Source: Sipunculus nudus (Eukaryota > Annelida > Sipuncula > Golfingiida > Sipunculidae). Taken from it: a stretch of 64,000 nt of DNA. The position numbers and the translations under genes are program-made. This document shows, one piece after another, positions 24,481-37,864 of this stretch. Within the stretch, counting starts at the first letter, position 1; each line of letters starts with the position of its first letter. Under the pieces are notes generated by a model. The model had not been told where the DNA came from. It made no database searches and saw nothing but the letters and a program-made list of their open reading frames with translations. Location of the stretch: NCBI GenBank assembly GCA_026874595.1, contig CM049318.1, positions 11,947,241-12,011,240 on the forward strand. Direction: 5' to 3'.

Positions 24481-24870
24481 TAACACCTTGTTATGGCTCT
24501 GCGTGTTGGTAAACACAGTCCACGTGTGTTTGTTTACCATAACAAGACTACGTGACTGGAGGTCCCATTATGAGGGGCAATACGTGCTGTTTCAGCCAGC
24601 TGGAACATGTATTATATTTTTTTTGGCCAAGTTAGTCAAGGCATCACCTGATTGACACGTGTTGTGGCTCCGTGTTGCACACAGCCTCAAGCACTGTGTT
24701 TATGTTGACACCTTGCGATCGTGCCCGGTCCACTGTTTTTAACACTCGTTTTCAGGAGTAAGCAAACAGTTTCAAGGAAATATTTTGGCAGGTGCAGATT
24801 TTTTTTAAAGGGAAGAAGCTATTTTTCGTTTTAACTCAACATGCTTTATAGGTGATTGGGCCCCTTTAAG
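24481..24870. repeat. Stem-loop plus diverged duplicate, possible family J relative
   Basis: A perfect 10-bp inverted repeat, CTTGTTATGG (24487-24496) and CCATAACAAG (24537-24546), encloses a second one, AAACACA (24511-24517) and TGTGTTT (24525-24531). About 170 bp on, the segment 24653-24715 repeats the order cacgtgttgtggctccgtgttg..acacag, so the first arm seems duplicated. The block ends at 24855-24870 with ttgggcCCCTTTAAG, the same terminal phrase as family J. Confidence 0.45.
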
Positions 24871-24879
24871 CCAATAGAG

Positions 24880-24985
24880 AGAGTCTCTGAGGTTCTAACA
24901 AGATTTAACCATTTGCTATCGTGGCACTGACACTGTTTTCCATTTTTTAGTCTAATGCCTTTACCACTAGGCCAAGTAAATTGTG
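24880..24985 (-). mobile_element. tRNA-like SINE head, copy S4
   Basis: On the minus strand TGGCCTAGTGGTAAAGGC (24958-24975 on plus) is a near-perfect A-box region of a tRNA-derived SINE. About 45 bp downstream a degenerate B-box-like GGTTAAATCTTG (24901-24912) follows. The 3' body is not clear. Confidence 0.5.
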
Positions 24986-25235
24986 AGTAAACAATCCAGG
25001 TGAGATGATACAGCATGTAAGACACCAAGACACTGGAAGTCCAATGTTATAAGGATGAGTGAACAGGTGGGATAATTATAAGAACAAACTGTATTGCATG
25101 ATGGCACGGTTTTTGTACACCAGCCATGATTGATTAGATACTCAGGTAGGCCACTATGTTTTTTTGGTGGAGGTAACTGCCTCTGTTTTTAAATGCTTGC
25201 TTAACTATAACTATGTACATCTGCAAAGTTCCAGT

Positions 25236-25565
25236 TGGGTTAGGGGCTACGTGACAGGGGCTTGTATCCTGTTATCCTGGTGTCAGCCAGGCTTGGTATA
25301 CCTCTTCTGCAGGTCCTCCTTGTGTCATCCCCACAGCTGGGTCAACACACTTAGAACCCCCCCCCCCCCCCCCCCGAGAGGTGTACTCTTTTTGAGTGAA
25401 ACACGACTGTTGGGCACAGTCTCCCCATTAAGCTTTCAGAGCACTAACCCTGGGTGGGGGCTGACCGTGAAAAATCTCACTGCCTTGGCGGAGATTTGAA
25501 CTCACAATCTCCTGACTTTGAGTCCTGTGCTTTACAGAAGCTGGTTAAGGGGTTGGCCACTCTTT
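25236..25565 (-). mobile_element. tRNA-derived SINE, copy S2
   Basis: Same family and orientation as S1 at 8905-9218. The B-box GAGTTCAAATCTC lies at 25491-25503 and the A-box-like GTGGCCAACCCCTTAACCAG at 25541-25560 (plus-strand positions). The body contains a C19 tract at 25357-25375, absent from S1, so it arose after the copies separated. The 111-codon frame over it is a by-product of the repeat. Confidence 0.75.
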
Positions 25566-26119
25566 TTAGCTATAAAGCAGGGCTCAAACTTTGTTGGGGA
25601 AAACAACAGAAATTGCCTACATACGAAAACGGGCAAGTTGATTTCACATAAACCTGTATTTATCTTTTGTTTAATATCAAATCAGTGATAACTCTTTAGT
25701 ATGAACTAACTGTACATATTAATTGTACATCAAATACTATAAAGAGAACAAACAAACAAATAAAACATGGTTTTGTCTAAAAAGCAATTAAACATGTACA
25801 ACAATCATGTGGAACGTACTTTGTGTTCATGGCTGTTACTGTTAATTTTTGTTGGAAAAGTAATTTCTAAAATGCTCTGCTGTGTATCATGCAAGTGGTA
25901 ATAACAATATTTAGCTATGTAATACACCACATATATATTTAAAGCATTCATAGAGTATGATATCACTGACAATATCAGATGTATCAAACCTCACAAACTC
26001 GTTTGGGCACATCATTCTTGTTGATTCCTTCATGAGATCAGCTCCCTGGGGATCATACAACCAAAGCAGCTATATAAGACACTTTGACTATATGACCAGT
26101 ACAAATTTACTCATTGGTA
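25566..26119. other. Unassigned A+T-rich sequence
   Basis: Nothing recognised apart from a short (AAAC)n-like run near 25748. Confidence 0.5.
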
Positions 26120-26390
26120 AAGAGGGCACAACCCTGTGGTTAAGACCCTGGCCAGAGGTATCAGCAGGGAGAACAGTCTGTATTGGATCAGACTTACATG
26201 TCAGGAGCTCTAACTGTGACACCACCTCACACCACCTTGAGTATTATGAAAATCAGACCTATATCCTATCTGAGGTCCCGTGGCTTGCTGGTGTCTTTGA
26301 AGCTGCTCCGTATGGGAGTAAAGCCTCAACACTGGCTGTTTGCAGGTCACACAGTTCCCAGCACTGATACTATCAGACTGTTACAGCTTC
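26120..26390 (+). mobile_element. Possible tRNA-like repeat
   Basis: acaaccctgtggttaagaccctgg (26128-26151) resembles an A-box region, but no clear B-box follows at the usual spacing. The segment is G+C-richer than its flanks and carries a 136-codon frame (25957-26367) without recognisable domains. A diverged SINE is the best guess. Confidence 0.22.
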
Positions 26391-28785
26391 AAAGAGATGT
26401 CACCTGAGTCCTGTTTGTAGCAGTTATCACAAGGACCCGTGACAGGAAGTGGAGACAAACACTGCAGTCTCGAGTGTGGTGGAGGAATCGTGATATGGCC
26501 ATAAACTTGAAAACGTAAAAAAGAGCTTTTCATATCAAATTTGACTCAAAACACATTTCAGCAATATTAAACAAACTCCCCCCAAATACATCTTTGACCT
26601 ATTTGGCAGAATAATACCATAAATTATACTGACTGCGGCTACTTTCAGGATAAATTGAATAATGATAAATATTCATCTAATAATTATTATCATATTACCC
26701 TTTGAATTGAGGAAGGAACTCTAGCAAATTACCAAAATGACGGATTTATTTCAATAATAATGTTCACTAGTGTTAAATGACATAGTGACAGCTATTATGT
26801 TGAAGCAAAATAACAATATTCACTCATATTACTATCATCAAAATTGAAAAAGAACACACAAAGATTGAAATGATGACCTTGTGTCCATGACGACCTGAGT
26901 ACCATTAGACATAACAGCAGCCCCTGTTAAGTGGTAAAATGAACATAATGTTCATTAATTAATATTATTTATATAATAATGATTATAATCATAACTGATT
27001 ATGATCACGTGAAAAGGACTAACCATGACCATGGACCTAATCTTATAATATAAAAGCAGTGTATCAATGACTGTTAATGTAATGATGCAAATAATAATGT
27101 TCATTAAAATAATTACGATTATTAAGGATCCCAAGAGTCATAACCTGCTGACCTATCTGTGTCAATAATAACTTAGCATCAGTAACAGTGGTAGCATGCA
27201 GTCTCTGTAAACCTGCCATCGGCTGTGTCTGGTCCGTGTAATGGTATCATAACTCGCTCTTGTATTATCAGTGTCAGCGTTTGACAAGAAGATAAACAAC
27301 TCCACAAAAATCAATAACTCGGTGACAGGCTTATATTCAGGTATCTAAAACTAGAATTTCATGTAAAATATATATAACGTCCCATTCAGCACTTGTCCTT
27401 GACCTTGAGATGTAAACAACTCGACACACTCCCCTGCAGAGAATTTTTCACGTTATTTCACAATTTGTTCCCAGTTACACTTAACAGATTCCCGCTCTAG
27501 GTGTTAAGTGACATATTTGTCATGCCCAAGATCACTTCAGGTTCAATAATACATTTCAAACAACACACACAGAGCCATGCCTTCAGTTTTATTTTAATAA
27601 AATATGAAAAAGAGGGTCATGTTCAATATTCAAACAGAATATTACAGAATTTTTCCAGCAAAAATGGTAGTGTCTCATGTTCAAAGGTGATAAATAAATT
27701 TGTTAAGTGATATTTTGTACATTATTTTTAACATGCAGTGAGGGTAACTGAACAAAATGTCAGTTGCAGCAAGTTCTCCTATAAAGATAAAAACCCACGA
27801 GTAAAAACAGAGTGACAAGTGTGTCCCCAGAGAAAGACAGTCAGTAATCACTGCCTTCATGTTAAATGTTTCTAACAGTTCTCACTGAATTTTTCCTTTT
27901 TTAAAGACATTTTTTGTATCTAGAAGCATCCATTTTTCATACACATATCCTTAACTAACCTTACACAGAATTTGAATAGTCTACATTTAAGGGTCTACCT
28001 TTATCCTAGCTGGGCCAGCCATACCCAGATTAAATGCTTACTGGTACTGGTTCCTCCTGAGAATACTTTCTTTGTCTATCACACAGCTTGTCATCTCCTG
28101 TCCTCTAGTGGTGTAACCACCAGTGTTCCTCAGGAAGCGGGGGTTAGCTTGATATCACAAGGTCTTATATGAAAATCTCCCCTTAACTTTATGACTCTGA
28201 GTGAAAGTATGGAATGGGTTTAAACCTAGCTTCCACAATATGTCAATCAATTCAGGTGGTCTGATACGATTATTGATAAGACTGCCAAGAAAAGATCTCA
28301 TGATTAATGTGGAGTGTACACAATTTTAATAAAGAATAGCATAAGTTTGTTGAGTTTCTTGTTAAGATTTTTGGACACAAGTATAGAATAACTCATGCAC
28401 CTCTCTGAGACATGATACTTGTGTGAACAGAGACGGTTTATAGATCAAGCTGCTTGTGTCTTGATTTTGTCAATTATTTCATTTACCTGCCTCTGACTTC
28501 TTCATTACATAAATTTAAATCACCATATCATCTGTTCGTATACGAACACACCTTAACAAGACAGTGCCTTAGTAATTCTATAGTCGCTCTGTGTTTTGTG
28601 CTTGAGTAAAATTGTTTCAAGATTATGGAAGTGACTATAAATATTGGTATTCACTTAAATTAATTCTAGTGAAATTCTTGGTTTTTATTGTTGCCTTCTT
28701 AAAAGTGAGCTGCAGTCATAGTGACATTGAAAATGGCTAAATATAAATGGCACTGTGAAACAGAATCAGGGTTGTTTATTGTTTC
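26391..28785. other. Unassigned A+T-rich sequence
   Basis: Very A+T-rich between 26630 and 27130, where aataatgttcattaa-like phrases recur near 26755, 26945 and 27095. No gene, SINE head or rolling-circle-like element recognised. Confidence 0.5.
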
Positions 28786-28802
28786 ACCAACAGGGGGCGA
28801 AG
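28786..28802 (+). promoter_or_regulatory. CTCF-like motif
   Basis: ACCAACAGGGGGCGAAG matches the CTCF core CCANNAGRKGGCRC at most positions, with a mismatch at the last core base. It is isolated, in higher-complexity sequence (28780-28890). A chance match is possible. Confidence 0.25.
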
Positions 28803-29110
28803 TGATGCTCTGCCTGCAATCAGTTCACAGGGGTCTTCAGTGTTCAAGTTCTTGCTGTTCGGGAGGCTTCACGCAGGCTATAATTCCTCTATGAATTATT
28901 TATTTTCAGTAAATTTAAGTTTTTAGTATTTAACATCCTATGAGACAAAGTAAAGTTTCTAAACATCCTGTATTATCATCCAGTTGGGCCACGTGAACTA
29001 CAACAAAATAGCTGTCTTCAGGTAAATTAAACTTTACTAAATCTTTTGCCACATTAATATCAATATTTATCGATAATCAATCGCCAAGACTGAGCCGATA
29101 ATCGATATAA
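28803..29110. other. Unassigned
   Basis: Nothing recognised. Confidence 0.5.
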
Positions 29111-31036
29111 ACAAGGGACCTATGGGTCACTGTGCTCAGCTGACGTTAACCTTGAAGGTAAAAATCTAAAATAATATCAAATGGAGATAAAGTGTAAGAG
29201 GAAGAGGTAATAAAGGCCATGGTTGGTTTATATGATTGGTTTGTATTGATGAGCAAGAAATTGTTGCAAAAAATATTTTGTGACCTGACCATGTGTTTCC
29301 TAATGTTGAAACTAAAGCATGTGAGCAGTTTGTGAACAAATGATCTGTACTAATACCATGATCATTAGTTGGTTTTTCCATTAACTGTTGACATTTCAGT
29401 AATTTACACATTTGTTCAATGGAATCTATTTTTTTGTATAATATATATTATTAAATATATGTATTTTTTTATGAAATGTATACATTTGAAATATAGCTAA
29501 TTAACAACATAAAACAGGGCAAACAAAGCCTGATCTCAAATTCTGCTGAGACAGGAAAATAATGAACAAATGTTTGTATTAAATCCTCATTTTTTTATCA
29601 CATCAATTATTTTCTAATTTAAGTGTATATTTCTATACATTTCCAATTTAACATATATATCTGAATATAAAAGTTGATTCATAATTCTCAATTGCATCAT
29701 CATAAATCTCAATCTTGTCAGATAACACCACATCATACATACAAATGTTTATTTATTTTTTACCACAAAAATATATCTTTTAAATCTGCAAAACAATAAA
29801 TATCTAAAAATAATACTTGATTTAGATTTCACAATTTTTAATTGTGTCTTTATTTATCCATAATGTGCTTCATATTTTATAATAATTTAAGCATACTGAT
29901 GGGTTCAATAAAATTTGTTAAAATCATTTAAAAGAAAATTGATTTCTTTAAAAATGCTACATTACACAACATTGCATCTTCTGGATTACACCTTGAATTA
30001 TTTTTTCAAGGAAAGTTTTTGCATATCGGAGTGAAAACAGCATTACAATTAAGGAGATACAGTGAAAACAATAACAATTACTGCATAACACTTGGTGGGT
30101 TGGGTTTGCGGGGGGGGGGGGGGGGGGGGGTTTGATTGGGGTGGTGATATGAGAATAACTGTACACCTGTCACAGCAGGGGATCTCCCCCAGTGACTGTA
30201 ACAAATCAGAAACCCTGGCATAGCTGACTTCCAGTGACCTGGAGTGGGACCCTGCATCTGTAATCAAAGCAAGTGACTACAGAAAAAAAAATCAATAACT
30301 AGCTTAATTTTCAAGCTTTTATTTTCAAATTTCAGATTTAGACAAACTAAATATTTATGTTTACATGCTGTGAAAATTAAATCAATGGTGCTTACAGGAA
30401 AAAAACGTGCCATGGTCAAAGTTGGGCAAAATTTAAGGTGCTGATTTTTTTTTATGCTAATAACTTAAAAATTTTACAAAATTCAGATCTAATTTTGGGT
30501 AAACAATTGAATCTTAATTAAACATAGTTATATACTTGAGAAAATAGACTCTAGTTTCAAAATTTTTCATGTTAAGTGAGTTCTTATTTTTCCTGATTTT
30601 TTACAAAGTCCATTATGTTTGGGCCCATAACTTAAAGAATTTATAATTTACAGACTTAATTTCTGGCATGTACATAGGAACTATATAGAGGAATATTTAT
30701 GGTAAATATGAAGAAAAACAGATGAGTGGTTTTGATATTAGGCAGTCCTGAAGTGTGAAAATAGGATTTTCATAAAAAATTGAGGTTTTTCCTTAATTTC
30801 TCAAAGGAATGAAGTCGCAAAGACCCAGTTTTCGGCTTGGTAGGAGATCTTGGGGACATCTAACATTATGCTGAATTTTGGATTCCTAGGTCTTACGGTT
30901 TCAAAACGTGCCACATCTACGGACGGACGGACGGACGGACGGACGGACGGACGGACGGACGGACGGACAGACGGACGGACGACGGACAATGGACCACGAC
31001 TATAGCTCAGATGACTTATAGTCAGCTGAGCTAAAA
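29111..31036 (+). mobile_element. Family B rolling-circle-like element, copy B1
   Basis: The left end reads ACAAGGGACCTATGGGTC (29111-29128) with gCTCAGCTGA ending at 29142. The right end has a long (GGAC)n microsatellite (30919-30987) and then a hairpin of near-perfect arms, AGCTCAGaTGACT and AGTCAgCTGAGCT (31004-31032), followed by AAAA. The hairpin repeats the complement of the 5' CTCAGCTGA. From about 30370 the sequence aligns with B3 (58395-58947). The middle (29400-30350) is A+T-rich, includes a G21 tract (30110-30130) and has no counterpart in B3, so it may be an insertion or unrelated sequence. No transposase or helicase coding is present. Confidence 0.72.
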
Positions 31037-33499
31037 AGCTGCCAATTGCCTTCCCTATAATTAAACATTCTGTGGATGTCTCCTTGTGATGTAGATGTCT
31101 ATTGTCTGTGAGGTCAATGTGATAAGCTTTCAGTATAAGCAACACTTCTTGTTTTAGTGGGGCAAGTTATTCAGAAAATGTCCAATACCAGTTGTTATCA
31201 TAATCAGTATACGTTATACAAGATTGTTTAAGCACATGTAAGGGTGGTTCAAGGGTTTACTGTAAATAAAGAAGGAAATCCCAGAAATGCTTCACATGTT
31301 AACGAGTATTCTGACCCTATGTAATTAGGAAAACACTGCTTAAACAATAGGTTCTCTCAGTGGGGGATGGATTACTCCCTAATTAAGACACCTCTTGATG
31401 CGGCCCTGACATGACCAGACTCCTAGACTATTTTCACAGACCTGTCCAATTTCAAATTCTCTGTTAGGAATGGCCCTACAGGTTTCAATCTAACTGGTAA
31501 AAAGACCAACTCATCTGGGACAGAGTAATTATTACGAAACAGTATCTTCAAAAATCTTGAGGCCAGCACAGAAAGCAAATCAGAGGCAGTTAATGGTTTT
31601 CCTCAGATTTGGTTGAAACCAGATTACATGAAGGAGACACCGGTAAATGATGTCCCCACTCAGACATAAATATAACCCCATCACGGAGGTCATAGCAGAG
31701 ATACAAGCAGAAGTTATAGCAGTACTTATCATATTAACAACCCAGTCACAGCTGTCAGTATAAAAACATTATCCTGTAACTCCATAACTGAAGTCACCCA
31801 TCCCCATAACAACATAACTAAAGCCACCCGCTCCGATGCACTCAGTATAATATTACTGCACATAAAAACACCCTTCTTAGGGCTACAAGACTTCTTACCC
31901 CAATGACAGTATTTGGACTTCCTGAGAAAGGAATTAGCTCTTTAACCTTGCTATTAATTTACAACAATTAAGTGATCAGTTTGATCAATCTTCTATAATT
32001 TTGACAGTAGTGTATCCTCTGGTGTTTCTGTTGTTCAGAATGATACCAAACTGTATAACATTCTCAGTCATATCATAAAAATGGAAAATCCCTCCTACTG
32101 GATTAAACACTTTACTGGGATTGCCATAAAACTGAATGCCCTGCCCCACCATAAAGTACTGTGTAAATCAGTTTAGTATATATAAAATTTATTTATTTTA
32201 CATAGGTTGTACATCTAGTTATAATAAGTAAATAAGACAGTTGCAGCAATGGTTGTCTGCAACCAATTAAAGAAATAATTTGACGATTAGCTTTGTCAAC
32301 CTGGGACCAGTCCAGTCACTGGCAAGTTTTTGTGCTGGATCAAAGACCTTATGTTTAATTTTTCTCCTGCAATCATTTGCAACCACAAGCGATCACCAGT
32401 GACTTGTTGTATGACCGTCTTTCGATTGTCCAGCACTTCCCACTACTGATGGTCATAACTGATGGAAGCAGATAGTAGTGTAACTGAGCTCTTAGTGGCC
32501 CATAAATCAGTATAAAAACAAGATGGATGAATTAAACTGCTTCAAAACCATTTCATGTTTCAGACAGACATGAGACCTCAGTATCAAGGTTTGGGAAGGA
32601 AGGGATTTACATAAGTTAACACTGATTGTTGGATTAATACTCTAAATCAAAGTACTCAACTAGTAGCTGTGTGCCAAAACATTTTGGGAGCATTCATATA
32701 GGCAAATTCAAAAGGTTTGGGTTGATTAAAACAAAGAAATTCTGAAACCACCTTAATTTGTCAGCAGGTTTAAAAACATTTTGTTTTATCCAAAATCTGA
32801 TAACATATGAACTGCCATGTAAATGATTAAAACATATTAAAGTTTCCAAAATGTTTAGCGTTGATTATGTGAACGGGCACTCACCCACTTATCAATATCT
32901 TTTCACAGAACAGCAGACAAAGAGAGAGTAGTCTGCTCAATTCGCCTTGAACTGTAAATAATGATGTTTTAATATCTAGGTGTGGCCGTTTACACTGTGT
33001 AGTTATTATTTATTAAGTTTGACTCTCTGTATCATCTTGAGCCACGTGTAGCCAAGTGTGGTCACTATATCATTTCTTCTTAGTAAGCTGTCAAACTGTT
33101 AGACTAACAAATTATATTTTATGTTGTTTTATGCGTTAATGATAACATATATGCCAATCATTCATGATGCTGAACTTGCGTAATGGTTTTTTTGGTTGGT
33201 CTGTGATATCATTAATCACTGTGACATCCAATGAAGATGGCACCATAAAGGACATCAAACAAAGATGTTCAGAGACCACATACCTCCACCAGTTCTGGGC
33301 CAGATAATTATAGACATCATGCTCAAAATTTTAATCAATATATATAACTCAGTTCAAGGCTAATTTCTCCACAAAGTTCACTGGAGACTACTATTAACAT
33401 TATGAGAATCCCACACAAAACAATTAAAACAAAGAGCAAAGAAACAACTGCCAAAACTTTTTTCTTTTGAAATTGGATTAACATCCACCTCTTATAGGG
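31037..33499. other. Unassigned
   Basis: About 2.4 kb with no recognised gene or repeat. 31370-31900 is of higher complexity, with mixed composition. Confidence 0.5.
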
Positions 33500-33670
33500 A
33501 AGTACATAGCCAAGTGGTTAAGGTATTGAACTATGGAGTAGATGTTCCTAGGCTCAGTCCCAGCCAGAGACTCACAGGTCAAGGGTCAACAGAACCTCAG
33601 AGATTCACTCTAATATCTTAACACCAGGTTATGTATTACCTAGCTCTGTACAAATAAAACCTGAAATCCC
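33500..33670 (+). mobile_element. tRNA-derived SINE, copy S3
   Basis: TAGCCAAGTGGTTAAGG (33507-33523) is an almost canonical A-box region of a Ser/Leu-type tRNA and GGCTCAGTCCC (33551-33561) a B-box at the right spacing. The body runs to an aataaaacctgaaatcc-like end near 33670. It differs from the S1/S2 family and lacks a full tRNA fold, so it is called a SINE. Confidence 0.6.
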
Positions 33671-36160
33671 GAATCTTAATAATAACATATCATTCTTATT
33701 GTAATGTAACCTTCATCCTCACTCAATACATAGTGCTTGTAACCTATACACCCAATACAAAGACCTTTCCTTAGGAAAAATCTATGCCTACATCCATTAA
33801 ATCAGAAGCGAGAGATGTTACAAAATTTGTGTCCAAATGTCAACTGATACTGTGATTATTGATATTAATATGCAGTACTGTGATAATGCGAGGAGTAGGA
33901 GGGTTTATGAACAATTAAATACTGCATGTGATAAAATGGCTGCTAATTAATGTCTGTTGATTTGTAAGACCAGGCACTGTGGCAGTCTTCCTGGTGTGGG
34001 ATGTACATTACCATTCACAGGTCCAGGCACTGCAGTACATAGCAGGTTACTGATGCTGTTAACTATTCATGAACATCCTTACAATAGCTCGTTTATCCGA
34101 GATATGGCATGTAATACCATCCATTATTTATCACACCATACACACAAAATGAATCACCTCTTCTGTGGAAACTCTAATCTGGACAAGGCCAAACTTGAAA
34201 TCTTCACTGAGTGCATATTAGTTAACCTCACATCATGCTTGAAAATTTATGTTTACTCCTGCCCTACTGGAAATGATCTTGAAATCTGTTAACAGGCTGG
34301 TAAACTTCACGTGACCTTATTTATCAGGTTAAAAATTACCAAAAGACAATATTCTATAATTTCAGAAAAACGTAAGAGAGCCATTTGTTTGGGTTAGAAA
34401 TACATTATCTTGGGACATTAACCTAACAGGTGGAGAACTTTAAAAGAAATTAATCACTGCATTATGGATTGTTGCCAGACATTATTTTACAGGGTAAAAA
34501 AGTTGACGAGGCATTATCCTGTCTGGAGGGAACTGACAACAAAAGTTTATCGTGTTCTACAACGTAGGAAAATCTTCACCAGCGATTATCCCCCAAATGG
34601 GCCAGAATCAGCCACAACACATTATTTAATCATGACACATTGTGCTAACAGCCTTAGCAGGCATGAATGGATCGTCACCTGAGTGGTGAATGGCCCATCC
34701 AATGATGGATGTACTCCTAATATAGGCCTATTAATAAGTAACTAGCATGTTACCCATTCTTGCATAGTTCACACACTTCCTGACAGATGGCACTGTAATA
34801 GACCCTATGTGGAAAAAGTAAAATTTCTCAGGACTGATGGGAAAAGACCCCCCTTAGGACATACTTGGCATGATTCCTGCCTGTTCAAGATTAAACAGCG
34901 ACATTCCAAGGCATGGCCACAGTACAGAGGAGTTGGGGGACAAAAGTTATAATACAAATGTAATGAGATGCTGAATCCTGATTTTTGTGAAAAAGACAGT
35001 CACACTGTGGTTCGATGGGACGTTATGTTATAACATCGACAGCAACACATTAATTTGCATAAATCCATCCACATCAATTAATGAGCAGATGGAATCATTT
35101 ACAAGGAAATACCTACAGGTAAGATAAAAAGAGATGGGTGGTGCTTACTGCACTCTGTTACGGCCTCATACCAGATGCAGTCATCCAGGTCTGACTGAAT
35201 GTATGTTGGTATTATTGTGCCCAAACTATCTACCAATATTCAAATAAATTTGTGGATATAAAGGATATGGGCCAGGAAAGATGAAATTAAATTTTGTTGC
35301 AGATCTATATAGAGTGACAGATCCAGAGAAACTATTAATTTGTTAACTAAAGAATCACTCTTAAAAGACTGACTACCTCTCTAGTTACATCTGCTTTCAC
35401 TAGTCACAGTAATTATATGTGAATGATATGTCACCTCTTGCATATACATGGGTGGAGTTCACCTGCCTTACAACTGCTTTACTTCAGTAATTAACACGTA
35501 CCCTTGACAGACATCCTAATTGCATGCAAGGCTAATCACATGTAAACAGTGGCCCCACCCATGCATTAACAAATTTCTTAATGAAATGAAGCAGGATGAG
35601 CGTAGCTGACATACAAATCCATCACTGTCAGGTTTATATGGTGTACCTGGTTACCCAGTTTCTACTGCCACTGTAACTGTCCTTCACGCAGAGATCTTGG
35701 TATCAGCTAAAAAAGTATAACCACTGCGTGAGGAGCTAATACTGCTAATTAATACAGGGTTTTCCGCTACTGCTAAGCAGTGTTCAGTTTCCTGTAGAGA
35801 GAGTGTTTACAATAATAATTATTATCAGATTTGTAAGGTTTTTTCTTAAAAGATTTGATTTTTACATAAAACTAGAACATTAACATTACAGATGAGGTCT
35901 AGCATCTTTAGAACACATGCTTATAATGTTGAATACTAGGTTCCTTCTTATTCAGTTTATTATTATTATTTTTTTTTGCATGTAAGCCAATAAATTAACA
36001 AATAACACGAGCATGAAGTTTATAAATGAAAGGAGCAGCAATTGACATCACATGAAAGAAGTTATAAATTAGAAATATAACAAGAGTATATGATATTTCA
36101 GACTTGGGAGAAAATTATTTCAAGTATAAGAAAAATTACAAACTGAGCAAAACTTTTTTT
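33671..36160. other. Unassigned
   Basis: No feature supported. The plus frame 33957-34292 (111 codons) has no domain, no acceptor or donor context and biased repeats of His/Thr codons; it is taken as chance. Confidence 0.45.
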
Positions 36161-36420
36161 TTCTGTTTCTTTGTTGAATCAATTTTACTGGGACCCTGTT
36201 TAAAACAAGCAATTAGCAGTCCCTTTGAAGTGGCAGAACATATACGCCATGCACTGACTGACTTACAGGCTGCCCTTGGAGAAGACCTCAAGGTCACCAC
36301 AGATCAATGTGCACGCAATAACTCAATGAAACACGTCAGAACCACAAATCCATTCACAGCTGTGTTTATGAGGAGAAATGCAGATTATAGTAATCCGATA
36401 AAACTATTCATTTAATGATA
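36161..36420 (+). other. Open segment of unusual composition, function unknown
   Basis: After a T-rich tract (36153-36175) with an ag at 36208-36209, an open reading of about 68 codons runs to a stop at 36413. It includes EVAEHIRHALTDLQAALGED, which looks like an amphipathic helix. The G+C is higher than in the flanks. It could be a 3' terminal exon, but there is no polyadenylation signal close by and I do not recognise a family. Treated as unproven. Confidence 0.15.
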
Positions 36421-37127
36421 AAAAACTTAGAATGGGGTTTTGAATCCTATCTGAAAGCTTTTATAAAAAATATGTGGCCTTCTAATGATGATCCAATCAT
36501 GCAATTATGTAGTATACATATGCTGAACTAAGCACTAAGTGAACCATGTCATGGATACCTAGTAAATAAACTTTCGATGAGACTGCAAAATGATGTACGG
36601 GACTGGAGTATAATAGTAAAGAATGAAAGATGTAAACATTGATGAATCTGTCACCCAATGAAGAGCAGAGCCATGAGACCATTCATAAATGGGTGAATGG
36701 TACAATCAATGAATGGATCAGTCAAAAGAGTGAATGGATCAATGGGAGAATAATAAAAGGATCCATCACAAGAATTACTTAGTCCTTCCCCAAATGAAAA
36801 TTTGATTCCATCACTAACTATAAACTTCTGGCATCAAATATAACCTCTTATATGGCCAGATCTTGACAATACCCAATTTAAACTAGCTAGGCCCAGTCTC
36901 TGACACATGCCAGAATGTTTCATAGCTATGTTCAATAAAGCTATAAAAGATAACTGAGGTAAATGGTCATACCAAATTTCAGAACAATCCATGACGCCAT
37001 ATATGAAATGTGTACTAGCTATTAAACTTTCAGAGAACAATGATTCTTACAAAAATTCCCCAAGTCATGTAAACATCCCCAGTCCATGCCTAACCCTTCC
37101 ATTAAGTATGACAGGAAATAATTCAAA
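36421..37127. other. Unassigned; imperfect gaatggatca repeats
   Basis: Between 36680 and 36765 the phrase gaatgg(at/gt) recurs four to five times (gtgaatggtacaat, atgaatggatcagt, gtgaatggatcaat), a weak minisatellite. Nothing else recognised. Confidence 0.4.
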
Positions 37128-37160
37128 TTTTTTTTTTTTTTTTTTTTGGGGGGGGGGGGA
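37128..37160. repeat. T20-G12 compound homopolymer
   Basis: A run of about 20 T passes directly into about 12 G. Confidence 0.95.
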
Positions 37161-37735
37161 GGAGTTATATATTGCAAAATCATACAGTCAGCCAATAAAC
37201 TAATAAGTAGACATAGGTGAATGTATGACCTCCTTTATTTAAATAAGGGTACTGTATCCAGTCAGGTGTACATATTCAGTAATTTATATATCCAAGTGAT
37301 AAAATGGCATTCATGTTTTACATACCATCAGTACCAATTAGTCTGACAGGGGATATGTCACACTGACCTAAGTTGTAGAGGTGAGTGACAGGAAGGCTGT
37401 CTAATTATAGCAAGTGTAGATCTATCCATGGCACTACCATGTGACAAAGTACACAGATTTCCTCTCTTTCCCCATGTTGTATGACCACATAAAACACCTT
37501 AATGTCTATTTATTTATGTTCTTATGATAAACCCTTCACTGTATAATGTTGTAAAAGGAAGCAGCACTCTGAAGCAGACAGTCTAACATGTTTTATATTC
37601 CACTTATTACAGGACACAACTAATCAAAAGGTGGGCTTTTGAAAGTACAGTTAATCTGGTAGTCAGTGTATATCATTACAACATGACAACACAGGAGGAG
37701 TGAAAAACAACAATATCCTGTATTTAGATAGTGGG
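37161..37735. other. Unassigned
   Basis: Nothing recognised. Confidence 0.5.
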
Positions 37736-37864
37736 TACGGACAAACCCCCATCCCCCTGGACGACAGCCCGTGTTGAAAAGCCACCCTGGACTAAAGCTC
37801 CTCTGGTCAATAGCCCCCCTACCTAATTGATAAAGAGGACAACCCACCCCCCCCCCCCCCCCCC
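37736..37864. repeat. C-rich degenerate minisatellite with C18 tract
   Basis: The phrases ccctggacgacagccc, ccctggactaaagctcc and ctggtcaatagcccccc recur at about 25-35 bp spacing and lead into aacccA followed by an 18-C run (37847-37864). This suggests a decayed array of a C-rich unit. Confidence 0.55.

Noticed and set aside
25957-26367. Longest frame in the window (136 codons) as a gene
   Set aside because: Composition and position overlap a possible SINE; no start context, domain or splice site supports coding.
30919-30987. CRISPR-like array
   Set aside because: Uniform tetranucleotide units without spacers; a eukaryotic microsatellite.
30801-31145. 114-codon minus frame with a PSVR repeat as a protein
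   Set aside because: The repeat is the translation of the (GGAC)n microsatellite at the end of element B1.
33507-33561. Functional tRNA gene
   Set aside because: A- and B-box are good, but the acceptor and anticodon stems do not fold and the sequence continues as a repeat body. Called a SINE head.
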